NCBI RefSeq assembly: GCF_000739935.1
Contig: NZ_BBJU01000007.1
Span: 558,001-622,000, forward strand
DNA: 64,000 nucleotides
Source of the DNA: Agrobacterium rubi TR3 = NBRC 13261
GTDB taxonomy: Bacteria; Pseudomonadota; Alphaproteobacteria; Rhizobiales; Rhizobiaceae
Direction of reading: 5' to 3'
Positions within the stretch are counted from its first letter, which is position 1. Each line of letters starts with the position of its first letter. Of this stretch, positions 45,951 through 58,091 are shown one piece after another. The notes beneath the pieces are model-generated. The model saw only the letters and a list, made by a program, of their open reading frames with translations. It searched no databases and had not been told where the DNA came from. The position numbers and the translations under genes were made by a program.

Positions 45951-46841
45951 CTATGGAAGAACAGGTGTTATTCTGCGCTTCGGATAAAGGCCCAAAACGA
46001 GGGCGCAACCTAGAATGATGATCGCAGCACCGACGAACTGAAGCGACGACAATGGCTCGTCCAGCACCAGTGCACCGACAATCACCGCGATGACCGTGAC
46101 CACAAACTCCACGCTGATGGTTTTGGTTGCGCCGATCAACGACACAAGGCGGAAATAGGTGATGTAGGTGAGCGAACTCATGACGATGGCAAGCCCGAAG
46201 AGATAGGCGAAATCAATTGCCCGCGGCGGCGGCGAGGGGATGGGAACGACGAAAAGCAAGGGCAACGTCATGATGCCGCCAGCCAGAAATGCGCCGATCG
46301 TGATTTCCCAGGCGCCGGACCCTTTGAGATGGCGGCTTGCATAATTGCTGCCGAAAGCCGCGCAGATGCAGCCGATCAGGCAGATGACGCATCCGATAAT
46401 GAAAGCCGGAGTGGCGGGAACTGCCGGGAAGCCGACGAGAATGACGATGCCGCTGAACCCCAGCACCATGCCGAAGAGGCTTTGCAGGGAGATTTTCTCC
46501 AGCCCCCAGAGTTGGCCGATCAACATCGAAAACAAGGGGATGCTGGCCACCAGAATGGCGGCCATGGCGGTGCCGATAACAGGTGTGGCGTAGGACAGGC
46601 CGATGAGCTGCCCGGCAACCGTTGTGGCTCCGACAACGGCAAAGGCCCGCCATCCGGCACTGAAATTCAGTTTCCGCCCCGTGACGCGCGCGATAATCAG
46701 CAGCGTAAAGCTCGCGATGAAGCAGCGCAGGGTCACCGCGCCGATCCAGCCGAAGGCAGCCACGACATGCAGCACCAGCATGAACGACAATCCCCATGCC
46801 ACGGCAAGAAAGATATAGGCGGCAAGCTCGGAGGGTTTCAT
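45951..46841 (-). CDS. EamA/DMT-family transporter
   Basis: A 296-residue polytopic membrane protein with ten predicted helices in two tandem EamA repeats (about 5-140 and 150-290). The N-terminus is AAYIFLAVAWGLSFMLVLHV; the second repeat closes with VIVGALVLDEPLSSLQFVGA, the typical EamA pattern. Members export amino acids, nucleotides, drugs or other metabolites; the substrate cannot be inferred. It stands alone, with about 210 bp before the GNAT gene and 283 bp to secA. Confidence 0.88.
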   Translation of the reverse strand: MKPSELAAYIFLAVAWGLSFMLVLHVVAAFGWIGAVTLRCFIASFTLLIIARVTGRKLNFSAGWRAFAVVGATTVAGQLIGLSYATPVIGTAMAAILVASIPLFSMLIGQLWGLEKISLQSLFGMVLGFSGIVILVGFPAVPATPAFIIGCVICLIGCICAAFGSNYASRHLKGSGAWEITIGAFLAGGIMTLPLLFVVPIPSPPPRAIDFAYLFGLAIVMSSLTYITYFRLVSLIGATKTISVEFVVTVIAVIVGALVLDEPLSSLQFVGAAIIILGCALVLGLYPKRRITPVLP

Positions 46842-47070
46842 GCGCGGTGTCCGGACTGGGGATTTCGGCGAGCGATACGAGAGCGACGGCCAAGCGTCAA
46901 TTGAATTTTACGGTGGTGGCTCCGCTCAAACAACCCCGTCGTCTGTGTCCAGAGCGGTACGAGGACATCACGTGCTCTTAGGCGGAAAATGGTTTGGGAG
47001 TAAGTGGCTGCGGGCGTGCCGACGTGACCATTTTTGGCCCAGCAAATGTGTCAGGGATATTGTTGAATAC
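46842..47070. other. Intergenic region between the transporter and the secA terminator
   Basis: No coding sequence is supportable here. The only clear element is the secA terminator that follows. The region presumably includes the promoter of the minus-strand EamA gene; I found no convincing promoter hexamers. Confidence 0.4.
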
Positions 47071-47105
47071 AAAAAGACCCGCAAACGATGTCTGCGGGTC
47101 TTTTT
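47071..47105 (-). terminator. Terminator of secA
   Basis: AAAAAGACCCGCA (47071-47083) pairs perfectly with TGCGGGTCTTTTT (47093-47105) around a 9-nt loop. On the minus strand this directly follows the secA stop codon by about 20 bases, with a T-run. Confidence 0.93.
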
Positions 47106-47124
47106 TAACGTGCTCGAAAAGCGA

Positions 47125-49845
47125 TCAAGCCTGATCGAAAATGCCGTGGCAATGTTTGTATTTTTTGCCGGAACCGCAAGGGCAGGCTTCGTTACGGCCG
47201 ATCTTGCCCCATGTGGCGGGGTTGTTGGGGTCACGCTGTTCCGGTGGAACGAAGGCTGCGGATGCGCCAGCCGCCTCCTGCATCGCAAACTCGTCTTCGC
47301 CGGTCAGCGGATCGAGATGATGCGCTGTCATTTCCGGCAGTTCGGCTGGCGGCGGTGCATCGCGAACCAGTTCGACACGCATCAATTGTGCCGTGACCGC
47401 TTCACGCAGGTTGGACAGCAGCGCCTGGAACAGCTCGAAGGCTTCCGCCTTGTATTCCTGCAACGGATCACGCTGTGCGTAACCGCGGAAACCGACGACG
47501 GAGCGAAGGTGATCGAGGTTGACGATATGCTCGCGCCACAGGTGGTCAATGGTCTGAAGGATCACCGAACGCTCGACATAGGTCATGACCTCGGCGCCAA
47601 AACGCTCGGTCTTCTCCGCCACGGCCTTGTCTGCCGCTTCGGTGATGCGCTGAAGAATATCGTCTTCGGCAATGCCTTCCTCTTTCGCCCACTCATCGAC
47701 GGGCAGATCGAGGTTGAGGGACTGTTCGAGGCCAGCCTTGAGGCCTGCAATATCCCACTGCTCGGCATAGGCATTTTCCGGCACATGCTTGGTGACGAGC
47801 GCTTCGATCACTTCGTTGCGCATGTCGGAGGCGGTTTCGCCGATATTATCGGCTTCCATCAGCTCCAGGCGCTGGTCGAAGATGACCTTGCGCTGATCAT
47901 TAAGAACGTCGTCATATTTCAGAAGATTCTTACGGGTTTCGAAGTTGCGGGCTTCGACCTTCTTCTGGGCGCGCTCGAGCGCCTTGTTGATCCACGGATG
48001 GACGATGGCTTCGCCTTCTTTCAGGCCAAGCTTCTGCAACATCGAATCCATGCGGTCGGAACCAAAGATGCGCATCAGGTCATCCTGAAGCGAGAGGTAG
48101 AATTTCGAGCGGCCCGGGTCACCCTGACGGCCGGAACGACCACGCAGCTGGTTGTCGATACGGCGGCTTTCGTGGCGTTCGGTCGCGATCACGAAAAGGC
48201 CACCGGCGGCCAGTGCCCGGTCCTTCAGAACCTTGATCTCTTCGCGGATTTTCCGTTCCGTGGCGTCGCGCTCTTCACCCGGCTCCACGCCTTCAAGCTC
48301 ACGCTCGAGACGCATATCGACGTTACCGCCGAGCTGAATGTCGGTACCGCGACCGGCCATATTGGTGGCGATGGTGACGGCACCCGGCACACCGGCCTGC
48401 GAGACGATATAGGCTTCCTGCTCGTGATAACGGGCATTCAGAACCTGGAAGTTCTCAAAGCCGGTCTGACGCAGCATGGTGGCCAGAAGCTCGGATTTTT
48501 CGATCGAGGTGGTGCCGACGAGAACCGGCTGGTCGCGCTCATGGGCTGCCTTGATCTGTTCGATGATCGCCTTGAACTTCTCTTCGCCGGTCCGGTAAAC
48601 CTCGTCGTCCTCGTCGATACGCTGGATCGGCAGGTTCGTCGGAACTTCGATCACGTCCAGAGAATAGATGTTGTTGAATTCTTCCGCTTCGGTCGATGCC
48701 GTACCGGTCATGCCGGCGAGCTTCTTGTACATGCGGAAATAGTTCTGGAAGGTGACGGACGACAGCGTCTGGTTTTCCGGCTGGATCTGTACCTTTTCCT
48801 TGGCTTCAAGTGCCTGGTGCTGACCTTCCGAATAGCGACGGCCCGGCATCATGCGGCCGGTGAATTCGTCGATGATGACGATTTCGCCGTTTCGGACGAT
48901 GTAATCCTTGTCGCGCTGGAACAGCTTGTGGGCCTTCAGCGCGTTGTTGACGTGGTGAACGATGGCGACGTTTTCGATGTCGTAGAGTGATTCGCCCTTA
49001 AGAAGACCGGCATCGCGCAACAGGTTTTCGAGTTTTTCGGTGCCGTCTTCGGAGAAGTTGGCAGAACGCTGCTTCTCGTCGATCTCGTAATCTTCGGACG
49101 ACAGCATGGGGATGAAGGCGTCGATGGTGTTGTAGAGATCGGAGCGATCGTCCAGCGGACCGGAGATGATGAGCGGCGTGCGCGCCTCATCCACCAGGAT
49201 CGAATCGACTTCGTCGACGATGGCGTAGTGGTGGCCACGCTGAACCATCTGCGGCTTGTCGTATTTCATGTTGTCGCGCAGATAATCGAAGCCGAGTTCG
49301 TTGTTCGTCGCGTAGGTTATGTCGCAGGCATAGGCCTCGCGGCGCTGATCATCGTCCAGTCCATGAACGATGACGCCGGTCGTCAGACCGAGGAAACCGT
49401 AAAGGCGTGCCATGGTGGCGGCATCGCGCTGGGCGAGATAATCGTTGACGGTGACGACGTGAACGCCCTTGCCTTCCAGGGCATTGAGGTACACGGCAAG
49501 GGTCGCAACCAGCGTCTTGCCTTCACCGGTCTTCATTTCGGCAATGTCGCCGGAATGGAGAATCATGCCCCCCGTCAGCTGAACGTCGAAGGGGCGCATG
49601 CCGAGAACACGGCGTGAGGCTTCGCGTGCAACGGCAAAGGCCGGAACGAGAATGTCGTCAATCGTTTTGCCATTGGCAAGTTGTTGACGGAATTCGACAG
49701 TCTTTGCTGTCAGCGCCTCATCGGAGAGCGCCTTCATCTCTTCCTCGAGTGCACCTATTGCCGTGATATTGCTTCGATAGGAGCGGACACGGCGCTCATT
49801 TGCCGAACCGAACAACTTGCGGGCTATTCCGCCGAGACTGACCAT
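47125..49845 (-). CDS. secA: Preprotein translocase ATPase SecA
   Basis: The 906-residue motor that drives unfolded preproteins through SecYEG. The start at ATG 49845 gives [20 protein letters not shown], the family's standard opening; upstream in-frame codons are non-native. Walker A is [11 protein letters not shown] (about residues 103-113), and the DEAD-type Walker B is [15 protein letters not shown] (about 209-223). The preprotein cross-linking, helical scaffold and wing regions follow. The C-terminus has the zinc-binding SEC-C motif [17 protein letters not shown], which serves SecB binding. It is divergent from the parvulin gene, which also acts on exported proteins. Confidence 0.97.
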   Translation of the reverse strand: MVSLGGIARKLFGSANERRVRSYRSNITAIGALEEEMKALSDEALTAKTVEFRQQLANGKTIDDILVPAFAVAREASRRVLGMRPFDVQLTGGMILHSGDIAEMKTGEGKTLVATLAVYLNALEGKGVHVVTVNDYLAQRDAATMARLYGFLGLTTGVIVHGLDDDQRREAYACDITYATNNELGFDYLRDNMKYDKPQMVQRGHHYAIVDEVDSILVDEARTPLIISGPLDDRSDLYNTIDAFIPMLSSEDYEIDEKQRSANFSEDGTEKLENLLRDAGLLKGESLYDIENVAIVHHVNNALKAHKLFQRDKDYIVRNGEIVIIDEFTGRMMPGRRYSEGQHQALEAKEKVQIQPENQTLSSVTFQNYFRMYKKLAGMTGTASTEAEEFNNIYSLDVIEVPTNLPIQRIDEDDEVYRTGEEKFKAIIEQIKAAHERDQPVLVGTTSIEKSELLATMLRQTGFENFQVLNARYHEQEAYIVSQAGVPGAVTIATNMAGRGTDIQLGGNVDMRLERELEGVEPGEERDATERKIREEIKVLKDRALAAGGLFVIATERHESRRIDNQLRGRSGRQGDPGRSKFYLSLQDDLMRIFGSDRMDSMLQKLGLKEGEAIVHPWINKALERAQKKVEARNFETRKNLLKYDDVLNDQRKVIFDQRLELMEADNIGETASDMRNEVIEALVTKHVPENAYAEQWDIAGLKAGLEQSLNLDLPVDEWAKEEGIAEDDILQRITEAADKAVAEKTERFGAEVMTYVERSVILQTIDHLWREHIVNLDHLRSVVGFRGYAQRDPLQEYKAEAFELFQALLSNLREAVTAQLMRVELVRDAPPPAELPEMTAHHLDPLTGEDEFAMQEAAGASAAFVPPEQRDPNNPATWGKIGRNEACPCGSGKKYKHCHGIFDQA

Positions 49846-50086
49846 CTTAGTGGCCCTTTCTGAAATTCCGTTTTGCCAAGGCATTGCGGTCTGGCATCGC
49901 ATTTACGTACAAATGACAGACTTGACCCTTAAACGTATCTGGACGCGAGGTTGAGCGACAGATAAGAGGGGGGGCAAATGATGTCAACGGTTCTGCCCGT
50001 TACAGAATGGCCACATTCCGGTGTTTGGAAGTTTTTTCAGCCGGAAAACCACGTCTGGAGCCGGCATTGTCTCCGAAAGGTTTAAT

Positions 50087-50965
50087 ATGTTGCGCTATAA
50101 TAGAATTGCGGCTGCTGTCATCGTAGCAACGCTTGGTCTTCAATTTCCTGCTTTCGCGCAGGAAGATGCCGTTGTTGCGAAGGTCGGCGATCTGGAAATC
50201 CGCCAGTCCGAACTCGATCTTGCCATGAGCAACCTCGATCCGCAGCTTGCCCAGCTTCCTGACGAACAGAAGAAGGTTGCTGCTCTGTCCGGCGCCATCG
50301 ACGTGAAGCTTTTGGTGAAGGACGCCACGGCCGAAGGTCTTGAGAAGACCGAAGACTTCAAGAAGCGCCTTGCCTTCATCACCGATCGCGAGCTGCACAA
50401 CGCCTACTTCCGCAAGCATGTTGTCGATGCCGTGACCAATGAAGAGGTCAAGGCGCGCTACGAAAAGGAAGTTGCTGCCCTGCCGCAGGAAGAAGAAATC
50501 AAGGCTGCTCACATTCTGGTCGCGACCGAAGAGGAAGCCAAGGACGTGATCAAGCAGCTGGACGGCGGCAAGGATTTCGCAGCGCTGGCCAAGGAAAAGT
50601 CGACCGATTCCAATAAGGATGATGGTGGCGATCTCGGTTGGTTCGGCAAGGGCCGTATGGTTCCGGAATTCGAAGAAGCCGCCTTCAAGCTTGAAAAGGG
50701 TGCCTACACCAAGGAGCCTGTGAAGTCGCAGTTCGGCTTCCACGTCATCAAGCTGGAAGACAAGCGCGTTGCACCGCCACCGGCTTACGAGCAGGTCGAG
50801 GCTCAGGTTCGTCAGCTCGTCATGCGCGACAAGTATGTTGCTCTGATCGAAAAGGCGAAGGCCGAGCAGAAGATCGACATTCCCGATGAGGCGATGCGCA
50901 AGGCTTACGAAGAAGCCAGCAAGCAGCAGGCAGAAGCCCCTGCCGAGCCGCCTGCACAGCCATAA
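50087..50965 (+). CDS. Exported parvulin-type peptidyl-prolyl isomerase
   Basis: A 292-residue SurA/PpiD/PrsA-like isomerase. The N-terminal signal peptide (IAAAVIVATLGLQFPAFA) is cleaved before QEDAVV. A SurA_N-like helical domain (about 20-130) precedes the parvulin domain (about 138-238), with IKAAHILVATEEEA and GGDLGWFGKGRMVPEFEEAAF, the family hallmark. The tail is rich in Ala, Glu and Pro. ATG 50087 follows GAAAGGTTTAAT. It is divergent from secA (241-bp gap), and the protein likely helps fold Sec-exported proteins. Confidence 0.92.
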   Translation: MLRYNRIAAAVIVATLGLQFPAFAQEDAVVAKVGDLEIRQSELDLAMSNLDPQLAQLPDEQKKVAALSGAIDVKLLVKDATAEGLEKTEDFKKRLAFITDRELHNAYFRKHVVDAVTNEEVKARYEKEVAALPQEEEIKAAHILVATEEEAKDVIKQLDGGKDFAALAKEKSTDSNKDDGGDLGWFGKGRMVPEFEEAAFKLEKGAYTKEPVKSQFGFHVIKLEDKRVAPPPAYEQVEAQVRQLVMRDKYVALIEKAKAEQKIDIPDEAMRKAYEEASKQQAEAPAEPPAQP

Positions 50966-50980
50966 TTCTGTACAGTTGAC

Positions 50981-51010
50981 GGGGCGGCGATGAGCCGCCC
51001 TGTTTCATTT
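50981..51010 (+). terminator. Terminator after the parvulin gene
   Basis: GGGCGGC (50982-50988), loop GATGA, and GCCGCCC (50994-51000) form a 7-bp G+C stem, followed by TGTTTCATTT. It lies 16 bases after the stop codon. It leaves argJ to its own promoter or to read-through. Confidence 0.75.
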
Positions 51011-51042
51011 ATCTCTTCCCGAAAAATGCAGGTTCTTTGCCA

Positions 51043-52284
51043 ATGTCCGCTGCCGTTTCTCCACTTGCGCCAAAATCCTACCCTGACATGCCCGCTTTGC
51101 GCGGTGTGCGAATGGCAACGGCTGCCGCTGGCATCAAATACAAGAACCGCACCGATGTTTTGTTGATGGTGTTCGACAAGCCTGCCACTGTCGCAGGCGT
51201 GTTCACCAAATCGCGCTGCCCATCCGCCCCGGTGGATTTCTGCCGCACCAACCTTGCAGGCGGTGTTGCCCGCGCGGTGGTCGTGAATTCCGGCAATGCC
51301 AATGCCTTTACAGGCGTCAAGGGCAGGGCGGCGACCGAGCTGACGGGACAGTCTGCGGCTGACGCTATCGGCTGCTCGACAAGCGAAGTGTTCCTCGCGT
51401 CCACGGGCGTGATCGGTGAGCCGCTGGACGCAACCAAATTTGCAGGCGTTATCGGTCAGATGAATAGAGATGCCACTGGCGATTTCTGGCAGGAAGCCGC
51501 CAAGGCGATCATGACGACCGACACCTACCCGAAAGTCTCGACACGCACCGCCGAGATCGATGGCGTGACCGTTACCATCAACGGTATTGCCAAGGGTGCC
51601 GGCATGATCGCACCTGACATGGCAACGATGCTCTCCTTCGTAGTAACGGATGCCGATATCGCAGCGCCCGCCTTGCAGGCCTTGCTCGCGGCAGGCGTCG
51701 GCCCGACCTTCAATTCCGTAACCGTGGATAGCGACACGTCCACCTCCGATACGCTGATGCTGTTTGCCACCGGTGCTGCCCGTGACGACGGACAGACCCG
51801 CATCGAAACCGCAGATGATCCGAAACTCGCTTCCTTCCGCGATGCCCTCAACGATCTGTTGAAGGACCTGGCCCTGCAAGTGGTTCGCGATGGCGAAGGC
51901 GCGCGCAAGATGGTGGAAATCACCGTTACCGGCGCCGAAAGCGATGCGGCAGCCAAGACCATCGCGCTGTCGATCGCCAACTCGCCGCTGGTCAAAACAG
52001 CTGTCGCCGGTGAAGACGCCAATTGGGGTCGTGTCGTGATGGCCGTCGGTAAATCGGGTGAACTGGCGGATCGCGACCGACTTGCTATCTGGTTCGGCAA
52101 TGTGCGTGTTGCCGTTAATGGTGAGCGCGATCCGGATTATTCCGAGGCCGATGCATCCGCCGTGATGAAACACCAGGATATTCCGGTCAAAGTCGACATC
52201 GGTCTGGGCAGCGGCACCGCAACCGTGTGGACCTGCGATCTGACCAAGGAGTATGTCGAAATCAACGGCGACTACCGGAGCTAA
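51043..52284 (+). CDS. argJ: Bifunctional ornithine acetyltransferase / N-acetylglutamate synthase
   Basis: A 413-residue enzyme of arginine synthesis that transfers the acetyl group from N-acetylornithine to glutamate; some versions also use acetyl-CoA. It is made as a precursor that cleaves itself before the threonine nucleophile. This is T195 in [11 protein letters not shown], giving alpha and beta chains. Other blocks are [11 protein letters not shown] and [12 protein letters not shown] 51043 is chosen with AGG upstream; the preceding TTG (51037) is not needed. The stop codon overlaps the first possible ATG of the next gene. Confidence 0.95.
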   Translation: MSAAVSPLAPKSYPDMPALRGVRMATAAAGIKYKNRTDVLLMVFDKPATVAGVFTKSRCPSAPVDFCRTNLAGGVARAVVVNSGNANAFTGVKGRAATELTGQSAADAIGCSTSEVFLASTGVIGEPLDATKFAGVIGQMNRDATGDFWQEAAKAIMTTDTYPKVSTRTAEIDGVTVTINGIAKGAGMIAPDMATMLSFVVTDADIAAPALQALLAAGVGPTFNSVTVDSDTSTSDTLMLFATGAARDDGQTRIETADDPKLASFRDALNDLLKDLALQVVRDGEGARKMVEITVTGAESDAAAKTIALSIANSPLVKTAVAGEDANWGRVVMAVGKSGELADRDRLAIWFGNVRVAVNGERDPDYSEADASAVMKHQDIPVKVDIGLGSGTATVWTCDLTKEYVEINGDYRS

Positions 52285-52301
52285 TGGTGGAGGCGTCCGA
52301 T

Positions 52302-53072
52302 ATGCGCAGTGTTCCTGCCAATCTTCCTCTCGTGCGTCGCCTGGAAGCGGTGAGCTTTCGTGCCTGGCCAGCCTCTTCCGTGCTTTACGATGGAAGCTGG
52401 CAAATCCGGTTGACGGGTTCGCATCCCTCCAAGCGCATCAATTGCGTCGTGCCGCTGGACCCATCGGATTACGGCAATTGCGCCCAGCGGCTTGAAAAGG
52501 CCCGCAAGCGTTTCGAAGACTTCGGGCGTCCGCTGATCGTGCGTGAAACGACATTGATGCCGCCGCAGTTGCGCGCGCATATGTTCGATGATGGCTGGAC
52601 GGTGTTTGAGGAGGTCGATGTCATGACATCCGATCTCGCCTCCGCCGAACTGCCGGAAACCATGGCGCATCTTCCCAGCCACGATATCGGCCGTTTCGTT
52701 GAGGCGAGTTTGAAGGTGAGCGGTGACGACCCGTCTCTGCGCTCCGCCATCGCCGAGATCGTCAGCTCGATCAAACCCACCCTTGGTCTTTTCACCAAGG
52801 AGGAAGTGGAAGGCGAGCCGCAGGCGACCGTGATCTGCGTTCAGGATAACGACTTGGCGGGTATCCTGTCGCTGGAGGTGGCCGCATCGATCCGACGGCA
52901 GGGAACGGCGACACAAATCCTGACCTCCGCACTTCGTTGGGCACGCATCAGCGGGGCGAAAACCGCCTGGCTGCAAGTGGTTTCGACCAATGTTCCGGCG
53001 GTGGCGCTCTACGAGAAATTCGGCTTTTCCACAGCCTATACCTATCGTTATTGGCGCAAGGATGCCGCCTGA
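52302..53072 (+). CDS. GNAT-family N-acetyltransferase
   Basis: A 256-residue protein with a C-terminal GNAT fold. QVVSTNVPAVALYEKFGFSTAYTYRYW gives the acetyl-CoA and substrate region near the end (only part is quoted in family motifs). The start at 52302 is chosen because GGAGG lies 8 bases upstream; an earlier ATG (52284) overlaps the argJ stop. The N-terminal 120 residues resemble no domain I can name. In rhizobia this gene commonly sits between argJ and mutT, but the acetyl acceptor is unknown. It overlaps mutT as TGATG. Confidence 0.85.
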   Translation: MRSVPANLPLVRRLEAVSFRAWPASSVLYDGSWQIRLTGSHPSKRINCVVPLDPSDYGNCAQRLEKARKRFEDFGRPLIVRETTLMPPQLRAHMFDDGWTVFEEVDVMTSDLASAELPETMAHLPSHDIGRFVEASLKVSGDDPSLRSAIAEIVSSIKPTLGLFTKEEVEGEPQATVICVQDNDLAGILSLEVAASIRRQGTATQILTSALRWARISGAKTAWLQVVSTNVPAVALYEKFGFSTAYTYRYWRKDAA

Positions 53073-53485
53073 TGGCTGAAACCGGGCGAAGCATTCTCCT
53101 CGTCGCAGCCTGTGCTCTTGTCGATACCGATGGCCGTATTCTGCTGGCGCAAAGACCGGAAGGCAAATCGCTGGCCGGTCTCTGGGAATTTCCCGGCGGC
53201 AAGGTGGAGAGCGGGGAGACGCCCGAGGAAACGCTGGTTCGCGAGCTTGAGGAAGAGTTGGGCATTAAGACGAAGGTCGCTTGCCTTGCGCCTCTAACAT
53301 TTGCCAGCCACAGCTATGAAACGTTTCATCTGCTGATGCCGCTTTATGTCTGCCGTCGTTATGAGGGCATTCCGCGCGGGGCCGAGGGGCAGGCGATCAA
53401 GTGGGTCAAGCCGCAGGCGTTACGTGAGTACCCCATGCCGCCAGCCGACGAGCCGCTGATCCCATATCTCCAGGACTTGCTGTAA
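53072..53485 (+). CDS. mutT: NUDIX hydrolase, MutT-type (8-oxo-dGTP diphosphatase)
   Basis: A 137-residue NUDIX protein. The signature box is complete: GGKVESGETPEETLVRELEE then ELG (about residues 40-62). The start region ILLVAACALVDTDGRILLAQRPE resembles bacterial MutT, which removes oxidised dGTP from the nucleotide pool. The small-molecule part WEFPGGKVE supports MutT rather than an ADP-ribose or CoA hydrolase. It overlaps the preceding acetyltransferase gene by one base. Specificity to 8-oxo-dGTP is inferred. Confidence 0.88.
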   Translation: MAETGRSILLVAACALVDTDGRILLAQRPEGKSLAGLWEFPGGKVESGETPEETLVRELEEELGIKTKVACLAPLTFASHSYETFHLLMPLYVCRRYEGIPRGAEGQAIKWVKPQALREYPMPPADEPLIPYLQDLL

Positions 53486-53630
53486 CAGCGCATTTTAAAA
53501 TAATTCGGTGAATCAGGGATTTCCACAGCTTCGTTTGTCCCGAAACGGGGCGTCTTTAACCTTTCGTTTAGCACCCTCTGTCAACGTCACAGGCTGAACA
53601 ATTGGTAAACGGCGCGTAGCGAGGCCTGAC

Positions 53631-53951
53631 ATGAACGAGGATTTCTGGAAAACCGTAGAGGATCGCCAAACCTATTCCGAAAAGTCGCGCAGAATCGGTG
53701 TTTTGAACGTCGCTCTGCTGTTTGGCATGATCGCGATTGCCCTGTCCTTGATCGTTACCCCGATGCTTGCCGGTAAAACTCCTCCGGCGCGGTTCGCGCA
53801 GGTGCCGGATAGTTTCGACATGCTCAGCACGGGTTCCATCAAAAGCAACGAGCCGTCCAAGAAGACCTACAGCATTCGTCGCAGCGTGACGCAGCCGATG
53901 CCGGGTTCGGTCTGCATCGTCGAAGGTTACGCCAACGAGCCGAATTGCTGA
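53631..53951 (+). CDS. Hypothetical single-pass membrane protein (106 aa)
   Basis: A 106-residue protein with a basic/acidic N-terminus, one hydrophobic helix (about residues 23-46, VLNVALLFGMIAIALSLIV) and a Ser/Pro-rich exterior that includes SFDMLSTGSIKSNE. Two cysteines near the C-terminus (VCIVEGYANEPNC) could form a disulfide if it faces the periplasm. I do not recognise a family. AGGCCTGAC precedes the ATG. It converges on oxyR, its stop lying 11 bases from the oxyR stop. Confidence 0.72.
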   Translation: MNEDFWKTVEDRQTYSEKSRRIGVLNVALLFGMIAIALSLIVTPMLAGKTPPARFAQVPDSFDMLSTGSIKSNEPSKKTYSIRRSVTQPMPGSVCIVEGYANEPNC

Positions 53952-53961
53952 CGGCGTCCGT

Positions 53962-54870
53962 CTAGACGGATACAGCTCTCACGCGCTCGGTCGAGCGCCT
54001 GATCACCTCTGAAATCTGCAGAAGTTGCTTGGCAAGCGGCGTTGCGTTGCGCCAGATCATGCCGATCGAGCGCACCGGCGCGGGTGCCTCGAAATGCGAT
54101 ACGGAGACCTGCGCGGAGCGCGTTTCCATTGGCACCGCCATTTCCGGGATCAGGGTAATACCGATACCGGCGCTCACCATCTGAACCAGGGTCGATAGCG
54201 AACTGCCTTCCATCACCTCACGGGACTGGGTGGAGCCGACATGGCAGAAGGAGAGGGCCTGATCGCGGAAGCAATGCCCTTCTTCCAGGAGCAGAAGCCG
54301 CATTCTCGGCAAGGTCGAGCGCTCCGGCACGGGCTTGTCATGATCTTGCTGTCGGCGAACCAGCACGAATTCCTCATCGAACAGCTTCAACTCGGTCAGC
54401 GATGGTTCCGAGATGGGTAGTGCGACGATGGCAAGATCCAGAGCGCCTTGTTTCAGCTCCTCGATGAGTTTGGCCGTCTGGGTTTCCCTGATCTGTATCT
54501 CGATGCCGTCGAAGGCCTTGTTCAGATCATTGATGATGGTGGGCAGCAGATAGGGTGCGACGGTTGGGATGACGCCGATGCGCAGGCGCGCCAGAAACGA
54601 GTTCTTCGACGTGCGTGCCAGTTCGCCCAGTTCGTCCATGCCTTGCAGGATTTGACGCACGCGCACCGCAAAGGCCTGGCCGAATGCCGTCAGCTTGATT
54701 TCCCGCGCGCTGCGCTCGAACAGTTCGTTGCCCAGTTCCTGCTCCAACTCCTTTATCTGCATGGACAGTGCCGGCTGCGAAATAGCGCAGGCGTCGGCTG
54801 CGATCCTGAAGCGGCGATGGCGGGCCAAGGCTTCGAAATAGCGAAGCTGTTTCAAGGTGATATTCTTCAT
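53962..54870 (-). CDS. oxyR: LysR-type peroxide sensor OxyR
   Basis: A 302-residue LysR-family transcription factor. The N-terminal winged helix (KQLRYFEALARHRRFRIAAD, SQPALSMQIKELEQELG) recognises DNA, and the regulatory domain holds the redox pair C200 and C209 (EEGHCFRDQALSFCH). That spacing matches E. coli Cys199/Cys208, which form a disulfide on contact with hydrogen peroxide. It is divergent from katG, the classic alphaproteobacterial target, so it very likely activates katG and controls itself. A stretch of helper inverted repeats in the 203-bp gap is too weak to call. Confidence 0.94.
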   Translation of the reverse strand: MKNITLKQLRYFEALARHRRFRIAADACAISQPALSMQIKELEQELGNELFERSAREIKLTAFGQAFAVRVRQILQGMDELGELARTSKNSFLARLRIGVIPTVAPYLLPTIINDLNKAFDGIEIQIRETQTAKLIEELKQGALDLAIVALPISEPSLTELKLFDEEFVLVRRQQDHDKPVPERSTLPRMRLLLLEEGHCFRDQALSFCHVGSTQSREVMEGSSLSTLVQMVSAGIGITLIPEMAVPMETRSAQVSVSHFEAPAPVRSIGMIWRNATPLAKQLLQISEVIRRSTERVRAVSV

Positions 54871-55052
54871 AACTCCAGCTTATCGCAACGATCAGTAAAT
54901 CCAACTTAAATTTATGGCAGCTAGTCGCTAAAAGGTCGTCAGGAGAGGTTATATCTCGCTGGTCGGGCACGATTTTGTGAGGCTGCGATCTGGCCGGACC
55001 GACATTATGCATTTTTTGACTGCACGACTCTCTTTTTGAAATCGCCCACTGA

Positions 55053-57260
<2,208 letters not shown>

Positions 57261-57284
57261 TACAGAAATATGAACCCCTGATAG

Positions 57285-57314
57285 TACCGGGCGTGGCTCC
57301 TGCCACGCCCGGTA
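57285..57314 (+). terminator. Probable katG terminator hairpin
   Basis: TACCGGGCGTGGC (57285-57297), loop TCCT, and GCCACGCCCGGTA (57302-57314) form a perfect 13-bp stem. No clear T-run follows (TATAGG), so it may be a hairpin that protects the 3' end rather than a classic terminator. Confidence 0.6.
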
Positions 57315-57575
57315 TATAGGCCTTTGAAATTTCGAAACCATTTGCAAATATTTTACCGATTTTGCTAACGATCTCTCAAAACATTGGATAAACCGATGTT
57401 ATGCGGCAGCTTCTGTAACATCTGGCGCTGCTGTTCATTTCCTCGATCAGCCACGGCTTCAACAGATACGGATAAAAACTCGCCAAGAGTATTGTATCGA
57501 ATCCTGATATAAGGTTTTTTAAGAGCTCGCAATATTGGCGGGTGATTGGCCAGCGTGTTTCGAAGGACAACAACA
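57315..57575. other. Intergenic region before the molybdopterin-fold gene
   Basis: An A+T-rich 260-bp gap that contains the presumed promoter of the following two-gene operon. I could not find a clean -35/-10 pair. TTTGAAATTTCGAAACC near 57321 includes a GAAATTTC palindrome. No coding frame there has a convincing start. Confidence 0.4.
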
Positions 57576-58082
57576 ATGCGTGCTGCGCAGTTCGTTCTCA
57601 GTGCCTTTTTGTCGCTCGCATGGCTCTCAGGTGCCAGCGCCGGTTCGCTACCGTTGCCATCTGGCAAAACCATCTTGACGATCTCCGGCAACATAACCAA
57701 TACCAATTCGGATGGCTCCGCACAATTTGACCGGGCCATGCTTGAGGGACTGGGCGTTGTCACGGTGGAGACAAGTTCGCCATGGTATGACGGGCGGACT
57801 CGTTTCGAGGGGGTTTCGCTGAAGAAATTGATGGAGTATGTCGGTGCCAGTGGCACGACGGTGACGGCGGTGGCTTTGAACGATTATTCAAGCACGCTTC
57901 CGCTCGCGGACTTCCAGAAGTTCAACGTTATTCTCGCCATGAAGCGAAACGGGACGTACATGGAAGTTCGTGAAAAGGGTCCGCTTTTTGTGATCTACCC
58001 CTATGACAGTACGCCGGAGCTTCAAACACAGACATATTATGCACGTTCCGCTTGGCAGGTCGCAAAGCTGATCGTCGAGTAA
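57576..58082 (+). CDS. Periplasmic protein with molybdopterin-binding-like fold, cysteine-free
   Basis: A 168-residue exported protein. The signal peptide (AAQFVLSAFLSLAWLSGASA) is cleaved before GSLPLP. The rest resembles the small oxidoreductase molybdopterin-binding domain (SUOX/YedY fold) with FEGVSLKKLMEYVGASG and VTAVALNDYSSTLPLADFQKFNV, the usual beta-sandwich positions. Known catalytic members bind molybdenum through a cysteine; this protein has none, so it probably does not bind Mo-cofactor in the classic way. AAGGACAACAACA precedes ATG 57576. The GGDEF-EAL gene starts 9 bases after its stop, so they are coupled. A sensor role is an inference. Confidence 0.8.
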   Translation: MRAAQFVLSAFLSLAWLSGASAGSLPLPSGKTILTISGNITNTNSDGSAQFDRAMLEGLGVVTVETSSPWYDGRTRFEGVSLKKLMEYVGASGTTVTAVALNDYSSTLPLADFQKFNVILAMKRNGTYMEVREKGPLFVIYPYDSTPELQTQTYYARSAWQVAKLIVE

Positions 58083-58091
58083 AGGTGCACA

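Noticed and set aside
46840-48990. A 716-codon plus-strand frame across the end of secA
   Set aside because: Antisense to SecA, whose motifs are unmistakable. Long shadow frames are common in G+C-rich DNA.
53957-53970. Perfect 14-bp palindrome TCCGTCTAGACGGA between two convergent stops
   Set aside because: Too short and without a T-run to call a terminator; it may be chance or a weak transcript end.
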